Assembly: GCA_030065095.1 (NCBI GenBank)
Contig: JASJDP010000006.1
Coordinates: 80,777-144,776, forward strand
DNA: 64,000 bases
From: Rhodobacter sp.
Lineage (GTDB): Bacteria; Pseudomonadota; Alphaproteobacteria; Rhodobacterales; Rhodobacteraceae
Reading direction: 5' to 3'
Part shown: piece by piece, positions 1 to 7,030 of the stretch
Layout of the letters: every line of letters starts with the position of its first letter
Position numbering within the stretch: the stretch's first letter is position 1
Notes under the pieces: generated by a model
Seen by the model: only the letters and a program-made list of their open reading frames with translations
Told to the model about the DNA's origin: nothing
The model's database searches: none
Position numbers and translations under genes: made by a program

Positions 1-537
1 CAAAAGCGACTGCAGGATCGCCTTGACGGTCTGCCCCCCGGGCGCGGCCGTTCCAACGCGATGGATGTTGGCAGACACCGCCTGCATCACCGGCGCGCAG
101 TCATCCAGCACCGCCGGATCGCCCGCCGCCATCATCGTCAGGGTGCCGCCCTGCGCGCCGGGGTACCCGCCGGAGACCGGCGAATCGATCAGATGGATCC
201 CCGATCCCGCCATCGCCTCGGCGATCTCTGCGGCCTCCGAGGGTTTGATCGTTGCCGTCAGGATCACCACACCACCCTGGGCCATATGGCTGACCAGCCC
301 GTCATCGCCCAGAATGACCGCCTTTGCCTGGTCGCCGTTCATCACCATCACGTAGACCGCGTCCGAGTTTGCGCCGACCTCGGCAACGCTCGCCGCCGCG
401 GTGCCGCCCATCTCGGCAAAGGCCTGCATCCGGGCCTCGCTCAGGTCCAGGCCGGTCGTCTGAAACCCGTTGGCAATCAGGTTCTTGGCCAATCCGCTGC
501 CCATATCCCCCAATCCAATCACACCTGCGCGTTCCAT
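1..537 (-). CDS. 3-hydroxyisobutyrate dehydrogenase-family protein (partial, N-terminal part)
   Basis: The reading frame is open from an ATG at 537 to the window edge (179 codons) and continues outside it. The N-terminus has a Rossmann dinucleotide motif, VIGLGDMGSGLAKNL, followed by the family substrate-binding motif DSPVSGGYPGAQGGT near residue 120. Family members oxidise beta-hydroxyacids such as 3-hydroxyisobutyrate, tartronate semialdehyde or threonate using NAD(P). The catalytic lysine lies close to the cut end (the residues GGQTVK are visible). The substrate cannot be read from sequence. The gene stands head-to-tail with the LacI regulator that lies upstream of it on the same strand, so it may belong to that regulon; this is inference. 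Confidence 0.85.
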   Translation of the reverse strand, partial: MERAGVIGLGDMGSGLAKNLIANGFQTTGLDLSEARMQAFAEMGGTAAASVAEVGANSDAVYVMVMNGDQAKAVILGDDGLVSHMAQGGVVILTATIKPSEAAEIAEAMAGSGIHLIDSPVSGGYPGAQGGTLTMMAAGDPAVLDDCAPVMQAVSANIHRVGTAAPGGQTVKAILQSLL

Positions 538-850
538 GGTCCTCATCCTCCCATTCCGCCCTCGCCGGGGCCGTTTCGGTTGGCGCCCTGCGGCGCCTGT
601 TCGTTGCGGGGATTTCATCGCCGTTCAAGGCGCCGGGCGCGTCCAGAAGACACCTCGCTGCCCGGAAAGGACGCCCAACCGGTCTGCTGCCAGCCCGAGC
701 GTCGCGCGCATCCCGGCCTTCCGCGGCATAGCGAACCTGGCGGGACGATCACAGGCGCGCTGATACGCCGGACGCGACGAAAAAGAAAGGTTTCACGCGT
801 CTGGTTTTTACCCGCCCCGAATGCAAGTTAGATGACATCACGAAACCACG
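538..850. other. intergenic stretch without a convincing gene
   Basis: About 310 bases lie between the dehydrogenase start and the LacI stop. Open frames here are short and show no recognisable protein motif. The stretch presumably holds the dehydrogenase promoter. I see no clear terminator or repeat in it. Confidence 0.5.
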
Positions 851-1879
851 TCAGAGGTTCTCGGCAGTCAGCAACCGAAAGGCCAACGGTTCGGTCGCCC
901 CCCCTCCCCGGCCTGTCAATGCCGCCTGCATCGCCCCGGCCGCCGCTTGCGCCACGGCGTCGAGCGGCGTTGCTATCACAAGCTCGACCGTTCCATCGCG
1001 CAGGCCTCCCTCGGTCACCGGGCCGCGTTCATGGCAGATATACAGGACGTTCCGATGCCGGCCGCTCTCGCGAAGTGCCCGCACAACACCACTTGTGCCG
1101 CCGCCGCAGTGATAAAGCCCCGCCAAACACGGCCTCGCCTGCAGCAACTCCAGCGCGGCCTCATACGCCACCGCGCCGTCATCAAGAAAGACCAGGGATT
1201 CCCGCAGCCGGGCTCCCGGCGCATAGTCGCGCATCGCACTGCGAAAGCCCGATTCCAGCGCCTCATGTCCCAAATACCGGTGCGATCCCACCAGGACGCC
1301 GATCTCGGCATCGTCGCGCACCATCCGGGCCATCGCCCAGCCCGCCGTCCGTCCGGCCTTGTACGAGTCAATCCCGATATATCCCGCAAGGCCCGGGAAA
1401 CTCAGCGGACTGAGCAGCGCGAAGACCGGCATACCGTCGTGTGCACATGCGGCAACCGCGGCCTCCACCGAGGGATGTTCCAGCGAAACCACTCCGATGG
1501 CATCCGCAACGTCCCGCATGCGTGCGATCTCGGCCGCCAGTGCCTCGGGCGACAAGCTCTCGACATAGCAAATCTCGACCGTCGCCCGAATGCCCCGCAG
1601 GTCCGCCGCCGCGCCCTGCAATGCTTTGGCCAAAGCCCGGTAGAACCACTTGCCTTCCTTCTGCAGAATGAACCCCAGCACCTTTTCCGGCGCCATTTCT
1701 TCGATCCGGTGCCGGATCAGCCGGTGTGCGTGGTACCCCAGCGCCTCGGCCGCTGCGAGAACCCGCGCCGCAGCCCCCGCGGACACCGGCGCACGTGCGT
1801 TCAGCACACGGTCTACCGTTGCCACGCCAACGCCGGCCTCTGCCGCCACATCCGCGAGCGTCACGCGCTTTGCCGCCAT
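851..1879 (-). CDS. LacI-family transcriptional regulator
   Basis: This is a 342-residue DNA-binding repressor or activator. The LacI helix-turn-helix sits at the very N-terminus (KRVTLADVAAEAGVGVATVDR, residues about 4-24) with the hinge helix following. A periplasmic-binding-protein-like sugar or effector domain fills the rest (for example GYIGIDSYKAGRTAGWAMA). The ATG at 1879 was chosen because LacI proteins begin only a few residues before the HTH; an ATG at 1930 would add 17 residues. It is divergent from the desaturase/Rieske/PanB-like set, with inverted repeats between them, so it probably controls that set. The effector is unknown; in this family it is often a sugar or cyclitol. Confidence 0.88.
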   Translation of the reverse strand: MAAKRVTLADVAAEAGVGVATVDRVLNARAPVSAGAAARVLAAAEALGYHAHRLIRHRIEEMAPEKVLGFILQKEGKWFYRALAKALQGAAADLRGIRATVEICYVESLSPEALAAEIARMRDVADAIGVVSLEHPSVEAAVAACAHDGMPVFALLSPLSFPGLAGYIGIDSYKAGRTAGWAMARMVRDDAEIGVLVGSHRYLGHEALESGFRSAMRDYAPGARLRESLVFLDDGAVAYEAALELLQARPCLAGLYHCGGGTSGVVRALRESGRHRNVLYICHERGPVTEGGLRDGTVELVIATPLDAVAQAAAGAMQAALTGRGGGATEPLAFRLLTAENL

Positions 1880-1880
1880 T

Positions 1881-1941
1881 TGATAAAACCTATCAGTTCC
1901 GACCCCTTGAGTTTGAGAGGTTTGAGACATTCCATCAAGGG
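1881..1941. promoter_or_regulatory. inverted repeats between LacI gene and desaturase operon
   Basis: Two inverted repeats are visible: TGATA-N5-TATCA at 1881-1895, and CCCTTGA (1904-1910) matched by TCAAGGG (1935-1941). They lie just upstream of the preferred LacI start and 61-121 bases before the desaturase ATG. Either could be the operator of the divergent regulator. The assignment is by position only. Confidence 0.35.
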
Positions 1942-2001
1942 ACCGTTGACCGGCTGCCCAATTTCACGGCATCCCGCAATAAACCGTATCAAGGCGGCTC
2001 A

Positions 2002-3075
2002 ATGCCCACGGACCTGCAGTTTCGCGATTACAGCCTGACCGGCCCCAATGCAGGCCGGGGCTTTGCCGCCAACGATTGGTATACGACCCCGATTCCGCGC
2101 AAGCGCTTGAAGGAACTGATGCGGCGCTCGGACCGGCCGGCGCTGATCAATTATGGCCTTTGGCTTGGCCTCGTCTTTGCTTTCGGAACCCTGCTTGTCG
2201 CGGCCTGGGGCACGTGGTGGGCACTGCCCGCTGCCATGGTCTACGGCGTCCTCTACGGGTCCGGGGGCGACAGCCGATGGCACGAATGCGGTCATGGCAC
2301 GGTGTTCAGGACACGCTGGTTGAACGAAGCGTTCTATCACCTCACCGCATTCATGGCGCTGCGCAATCCATATCTTTGGCGCTGGAGCCACGCCCGGCAC
2401 CACACCGACACGGTTGTCGTTGGACGGGACCCCGAAATCGCCTTTCCACGCCCGCCAAGTCTGCGTGACTGGTTGCTCAACCTGCTCTATATCCGCGCCA
2501 TCCTGACCGAGCTTAGCAAGATGCTCTGCCTCGGCGCGGGGCGCCTGACCGAAGACCAAAAGAGCTTTCTGCCCGCCAGCGAACACGCCAAGACGTTTCT
2601 GGCTTCGCGCATCCAACTCGGCATTCTGATCGCTGTCGCGTCCATCTCAGGCGCCCTGCAAAGCTGGCTGCCGCTGATGCTGATCGGCCTGCCGACCTTT
2701 TACGGCTCGTGGCTGCATCATGTACTCGCCACCACCCAACATGCGGGCCTTGCCGAGGATATTCCCGACCACCGCCTGAATTCGCGCACGGTCTACCTTA
2801 ACCCGCTGTTCCGGTTTATCTATTCCAACATGAACTACCACATCGAACACCATATGTATCCGATGGTGCCGTTCTACCGCCTGCCTGATCTGCATGAGGA
2901 GATCAGAGCCGACTGCCCGCCGCCATACCCGTCGCTTTGGGCCTGTTACCGGGAACTGGTGCCGGCGATCCTGAGACAGCAGACCGACCCCGGCCACTAC
3001 ATCCGCCGCCCGCTGCCCGACGGCGCGGGCCAGACACCCGACCACGAACGCCCGCGGTTCATGGCGGCGGAATAG
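2002..3075 (+). CDS. fatty acid desaturase-fold oxygenase, MocD-like
   Basis: A 357-residue membrane diiron enzyme with the three histidine boxes of the desaturase/hydroxylase superfamily: HECGH at about 94, HARHH at 130 and HIEHH at 280, with hydrophobic stretches between. It is followed nine bases later by a Rieske ferredoxin. The same pairing of a desaturase-like oxygenase with a small ferredoxin is known from rhizopine demethylation (MocD with MocE) in rhizobia. That, and the methyl-group enzymes nearby, suggest oxidative removal of a methyl or alkyl group rather than lipid desaturation. The substrate is unknown. The ATG at 2002 gives a normal N-terminus; an in-frame start upstream would overlap the regulator region. 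Confidence 0.8.
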   Translation: MPTDLQFRDYSLTGPNAGRGFAANDWYTTPIPRKRLKELMRRSDRPALINYGLWLGLVFAFGTLLVAAWGTWWALPAAMVYGVLYGSGGDSRWHECGHGTVFRTRWLNEAFYHLTAFMALRNPYLWRWSHARHHTDTVVVGRDPEIAFPRPPSLRDWLLNLLYIRAILTELSKMLCLGAGRLTEDQKSFLPASEHAKTFLASRIQLGILIAVASISGALQSWLPLMLIGLPTFYGSWLHHVLATTQHAGLAEDIPDHRLNSRTVYLNPLFRFIYSNMNYHIEHHMYPMVPFYRLPDLHEEIRADCPPPYPSLWACYRELVPAILRQQTDPGHYIRRPLPDGAGQTPDHERPRFMAAE

Positions 3076-3083
3076 AGGACATC

Positions 3084-3398
3084 ATGGCAAACTGGACCCG
3101 CGCCTGCGCGACAGGCGATATCGAACCCGAGGATCTGATCCGCTTCGACCATGGCACACGCACCTTCGCGATCTACCGCTCCCCCGCCGACGAGTATTTC
3201 TGCACCGACGGGCTTTGCACCCACGAACAGGTGCATCTCGCCGATGGGCTGGTGATGGACTACATCATCGAGTGCCCCAAGCATAACGGCCAGTTCGACT
3301 ACCGCACCGGAGCGCCCGAACGCTCGCCCGTTTGCGAAGCCCTGAACACATATCCGGTCAAGGTGGAGGGCGAGGATGTCTTCATCGACATCGGATAG
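3084..3398 (+). CDS. Rieske [2Fe-2S] ferredoxin, MocE-like
   Basis: A 104-residue soluble ferredoxin. The Rieske ligands are visible as C45-x-H47 (CTHEQ) and C64-x2-H67 (CPKHNG), and the size matches NirD/BphF/MocE-type ferredoxins. It begins nine bases after the desaturase and ends five bases before the PanB-like gene, so it is co-transcribed with both. The likely role is passing electrons to the diiron oxygenase. No ferredoxin reductase gene is adjacent, so a reductase must come from elsewhere. Confidence 0.88.
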   Translation: MANWTRACATGDIEPEDLIRFDHGTRTFAIYRSPADEYFCTDGLCTHEQVHLADGLVMDYIIECPKHNGQFDYRTGAPERSPVCEALNTYPVKVEGEDVFIDIG

Positions 3399-3402
3399 GC
3401 CC

Positions 3403-4218
3403 ATGCGCCGCATCTACGATTGGGATGCCAGGTTCCAGTTGCGCAACTACACCGCCGCCGACCTGCGCGCCCTGAAAGGCGTGCGCAAGCTGACCCAGAC
3501 CACGGCGAACACCGCCGAAGAGGCCGCCGCCGCGCGGGACGCTGGCCTTGACCTTATCATGGGCAACGCCCCGAACACCGGTGCGGTAAGGGACGGCGCG
3601 CCGCACATGTTCTTCACGGCCGCCCTGGCGCTGCCGGACTACCCGACTGAAACAGAGGTGCTCACCGCCGCCTTCGCAGCGATGAAGGCCGGCGCCGACA
3701 GCGTCTACACCGCGCGTGGACCGCATGTCGTCGAGATGCTGGCGCGCGAGGATATCCCCGTTATGTGCCACCTGGGATTGGTGCCGCGCAAGTCCACCTG
3801 GAAGGGTGGTTTGCGCGCCGTCGGCAAGACCGCCGAAGAGGCGCTGGAACTTTGGCAGGCCTTCCGCACCATGGAAGACGCCGGTGCGTTCAGCGTGGAG
3901 GCCGAGGTGATCTGCGACCGCGTCATGACCGAGATCAGCCAGCGCACCGGGCTTGTCACCTCGTCGCTTGGCTCCGGCTCCGGCGGCGACATCATCTATC
4001 TTTTTCAGAACGACATCTGCGGCGAACAACCTGTCAGCCCCCGCCATGCACGCGCCTTTGCAAATCTGCATGGACTGTATGAGCGGATGCGCGCGGAGCG
4101 CCGCGCCGCCCTGTCGGCGTTCAGAGAGGCCGCGCAATCCGGCAGCTATCCCGCGCCGGACGAAACCGCAGGGATCGCCGACGACGAATTCGAAAAGTTT
4201 CGCGACGCGCTTGGGTAA
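3403..4218 (+). CDS. PanB-like (ketopantoate hydroxymethyltransferase superfamily) protein
   Basis: A 271-residue TIM-barrel protein resembling 3-methyl-2-oxobutanoate hydroxymethyltransferase. The segment MCHLGLVPRKSTWKGG, the GKTAEEA motif, the Glu-containing strand VEAEVI and the C-terminal helix region all follow the PanB pattern. The usual metal-binding VGDS element appears as MGNAPN, so the first Asp ligand is replaced. It therefore may not be a housekeeping PanB. PanB enzymes join a one-carbon unit to a 2-oxoacid, or the reverse, so an aldolase- or lyase-type step acting with the upstream oxygenase is possible (inference). The start at 3403 follows the Rieske stop directly. Confidence 0.65.
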   Translation: MRRIYDWDARFQLRNYTAADLRALKGVRKLTQTTANTAEEAAAARDAGLDLIMGNAPNTGAVRDGAPHMFFTAALALPDYPTETEVLTAAFAAMKAGADSVYTARGPHVVEMLAREDIPVMCHLGLVPRKSTWKGGLRAVGKTAEEALELWQAFRTMEDAGAFSVEAEVICDRVMTEISQRTGLVTSSLGSGSGGDIIYLFQNDICGEQPVSPRHARAFANLHGLYERMRAERRAALSAFREAAQSGSYPAPDETAGIADDEFEKFRDALG

Positions 4219-4224
4219 AAGCCC

Positions 4225-5535
4225 TCAGCCGAGAACCGAGAAGCTTGACTCCTGATTGATCTCGCGCCGGCGGGAATAGAACCCCACATCGATCTCGCGC
4301 CCGATATAGGGCAGCGTGAACTGCAGCGGTGCCGTGTCGTGGTCGTTCCCCGCTTCACAATAGTCGATCAGTGCCGCCATCATCTTGCCGGCGATCGGCG
4401 CGTTCTTGTACTGGTTCCCGCTGGTGCCGCAGGCCATGTAGAACCCGCCCAGCGCAGACTTGTCATAAATCGGAATCCAGTCGGTCGCGGCATCGTACAG
4501 ATCCACGACCCCCCCCGTGGCCCGGGATGGCACCCCCAACGACGGGACCCGTTGGGCATAGCGCATCGCCTGCGTCGTCCACTGTTCGGTGAAGTTGCGG
4601 TCATAGTGCACGTCGTCGTCCGTCCAATGATGCGGGTCACATTCCGGATCCTCGGAGCCCACCAGGATGTTGTTGCCATGCTCGGGCCGGCAGTAAACGC
4701 CGATATCGTTGTCGGAAATCACCGGCGCGGTGCCTTCGAAATCGAAACCCGCGGGCGCGGGCACATGCACAACCTCCTGCCGCAGCGGCCGGGTTTCGAT
4801 CGTCATGTCGCCCAGAACCCCCGCCATCCGGTTCACGATTGACGAGCCCGGCCCGGCCACGTTCACGACAACGGGTGCGTGGATTTCCTCACCCGACGCC
4901 AGCCGCACGCCGGAGACCTTGCCACCGTCCTGCAGCACGGCCGCGACCTCGGCCCCCGTCCGGACCTCGGCCCCGTGCTGTCGCGCGGCGTCCATCAGGT
5001 TCTGCGCCGACAGTGCGGGGTCGGTGACGTATCCACCGTTCGGCCAGTAAACGGCGCCTTCGATCCGCCTGCCGTTCGGCCGGCCGAATTCGTCGTCGTT
5101 CCGTGCCCGCGGGGGAAAATAGCTTTCCAGCGCATAGATCGGCATCCGCGCCTTGATCTGATCCGAATTCCACTCTTCGACCGGAATGTTCAGAAGCCTC
5201 GAGTTTTCGAGATGCTTGGCCAGATAGTCGTTCTCGGCGGTCTTCATCACCATACAGCCGCATTCCCTGAACTGCGCCAGGTCGGCCCCGTCGGGCAGGC
5301 CCAGATACTCGGCCCAATCCCGCCAATAGTGGTACCCCTCCCAGGCGAACGCGGTGCCGTCGAATGTCGAATAGTGCATCCGGATGATCGCACAGGACCC
5401 GGCGGTCGAGCCGTGCCCGACCTGCGCATTGCGGTCCAGCGACAGGGTTTTCCATCCGGTCTTGGCCATCTCGAATGCCGTTGCCGCACCGATCACGCCC
5501 GTGCCGATGATGATTGCGTCTGGGGATTGGGTCAT
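4225..5535 (-). CDS. FAD-dependent amine/amino acid oxidase (DAO family)
   Basis: A 436-residue flavoprotein. The N-terminal FAD motif IIIGTGVIGAATAFEMAK starts at residue 8, and the C-terminal glycine-rich FAD segment GFYMACGTSGNQYKNAP is present. The middle is the substrate domain of the DAO group (sarcosine, glycine or D-amino acid oxidases, and the beta subunit of sarcosine oxidase). The first DAO-like residues begin at the ATG at 5535; a longer open frame upstream lacks family similarity. It converges on the PanB-like gene with only six bases between the stops. The neighbourhood favours an N-methylated or secondary amine substrate, but this is inference. Confidence 0.82.
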   Translation of the reverse strand: MTQSPDAIIIGTGVIGAATAFEMAKTGWKTLSLDRNAQVGHGSTAGSCAIIRMHYSTFDGTAFAWEGYHYWRDWAEYLGLPDGADLAQFRECGCMVMKTAENDYLAKHLENSRLLNIPVEEWNSDQIKARMPIYALESYFPPRARNDDEFGRPNGRRIEGAVYWPNGGYVTDPALSAQNLMDAARQHGAEVRTGAEVAAVLQDGGKVSGVRLASGEEIHAPVVVNVAGPGSSIVNRMAGVLGDMTIETRPLRQEVVHVPAPAGFDFEGTAPVISDNDIGVYCRPEHGNNILVGSEDPECDPHHWTDDDVHYDRNFTEQWTTQAMRYAQRVPSLGVPSRATGGVVDLYDAATDWIPIYDKSALGGFYMACGTSGNQYKNAPIAGKMMAALIDYCEAGNDHDTAPLQFTLPYIGREIDVGFYSRRREINQESSFSVLG

Positions 5536-5791
5536 GCCAGGCTGCCTTTTGGTTGGGATGCGTGAACCATGCGGGCGGCGGCCCGTGGATTCAAGCCGCT
5601 GCCGCGACACGGGATTGGACAATCCCGACCTGCATCGACCGCGGATTCCGGTTATCCCGGGCCAGCTGCGCCCGCGGATCGCTGTAAGGCGCCTTGGTCT
5701 TCCTGAAGGCATCCATTCGTGTTGCCGCCATCCCGACGGTTGCTCCCCTGCCGCGGTTCCCAAATCTCCTCTCTTGTTCTAGCGTCCATCC

Positions 5792-7006
5792 ATGACCGCT
5801 CCGGACATCGTCGACAGTCGCTATTCCTGGCTGCGCCTTGGCGTCACGCTCGGGATCGCCACCGTCGGCAACGTCGGCATGTGGGCGATCATCGTCATCA
5901 TCCCCATGGTCCAGGCCGAGTTCGGAATCGACCGGGGCGGCGCCGCGCTGCCCTATTCTGCGACCATGGCGGGGTTCGCGTTCGGCAATCTGCTGATCGG
6001 CCGCACCGTCGACCGTTTCGGCATCACCGCCGCGCTGATTGCCGCAGCCGCCGCCATGGCCGCCGGTTTCGCCCTGGCAGCCATCGCCGGTTCCGTCTGG
6101 CTGCTCACCGCGCTTCAGCTCGTCATTGGCTTCGGCAGCGCCGCCAGCTTCGGTCCGCTGATCGCCGACATCTCGCATTGGTTTCTGCGCCGTCGCGGCA
6201 TCGCCGTCGCCATCGCTGCCAGCGGCAACTATCTTAGTGGCGCGATATGGCCGGTCATGCTCAGCGGCGTCCTGGCCGAGTTCGGCTGGCGCGGCGTGTA
6301 TCTGGCGCTGGCCGTGCTCTGCATCACTGTGATGGTCCCGGGTGCCGTGCTGCTGCGCCGCGCCTTGCCCGCCGAGGCTCAGGCCGCCGCCGACCGGCAA
6401 TCCCGCATTCGCGCCAAAGCCGTGGCCTTCTCGCCCCGTGCCCTGCAAGGATTGCTGGCGCTTGCCGGTATAGGCTGCTGCGTGGCAATGTCGATGCCCC
6501 AGGTTCATATCGTCGCGTTCTGCGTCGACCTCGGCTACGGCCCCGCCGTCGGCGCCGAGATGTTGTCGCTGATGCTCATGGGCGGCGTGGTCTCGCGCCT
6601 CGTCTCCGGCCTCCTCGCCGACCGGCTGGGTGGTGTCATGACGCTGCTGATCGGATCCACGCTGCAGTGTATTGCACTTTTTCTTTACCTGCCATTCGAC
6701 GGCATGGTCTCGCTCTATCTCGTCAGCCTCGTCTTTGGCCTCAGCCAGGGCGGCATTGTGCCGAGCTACGCAGTGATCATCCGCGAATACCTTCCCGCCC
6801 GCGAAGCGGGCGCACGCGTCGGGTTCGTCATCATGGCAACCATCGTGGGAATGGCACTGGGCGGCTGGATGTCCGGCTGGATCTACGACCTTACCGGGTC
6901 CTACCAAATGGCGTTCCTCAACGGCATTGGCTGGAACCTGGTCAACGTCGCGATCATGCTGTTCCTGCTGAATGCCACCCGCCGCGGCGCTGCCGTTGCC
7001 GGTTGA
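5792..7006 (+). CDS. MFS transporter
   Basis: A 404-residue protein with about twelve hydrophobic helices and an MFS inter-helix motif after helix 2 (NLLIGRTVDRFG); a second copy-like segment (GLLADRLGG) lies in the C-terminal half. It resembles oxalate/formate- or monocarboxylate-type MFS carriers. It lies divergent from the FAD oxidase and convergent with the first DMGDH-like gene. Uptake of a small organic acid or methylated compound used by the neighbours is plausible but not shown. Confidence 0.82.
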   Translation: MTAPDIVDSRYSWLRLGVTLGIATVGNVGMWAIIVIIPMVQAEFGIDRGGAALPYSATMAGFAFGNLLIGRTVDRFGITAALIAAAAAMAAGFALAAIAGSVWLLTALQLVIGFGSAASFGPLIADISHWFLRRRGIAVAIAASGNYLSGAIWPVMLSGVLAEFGWRGVYLALAVLCITVMVPGAVLLRRALPAEAQAAADRQSRIRAKAVAFSPRALQGLLALAGIGCCVAMSMPQVHIVAFCVDLGYGPAVGAEMLSLMLMGGVVSRLVSGLLADRLGGVMTLLIGSTLQCIALFLYLPFDGMVSLYLVSLVFGLSQGGIVPSYAVIIREYLPAREAGARVGFVIMATIVGMALGGWMSGWIYDLTGSYQMAFLNGIGWNLVNVAIMLFLLNATRRGAAVAG

Positions 7007-7030
7007 GACCGGACGCCGCCGCGCTTTGGC

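Noticed and set aside
3403-4218. Housekeeping ketopantoate hydroxymethyltransferase (panB)
   Set aside because: The metal-binding motif is altered, panC is not adjacent, and the gene is coupled to an oxygenase/ferredoxin pair.
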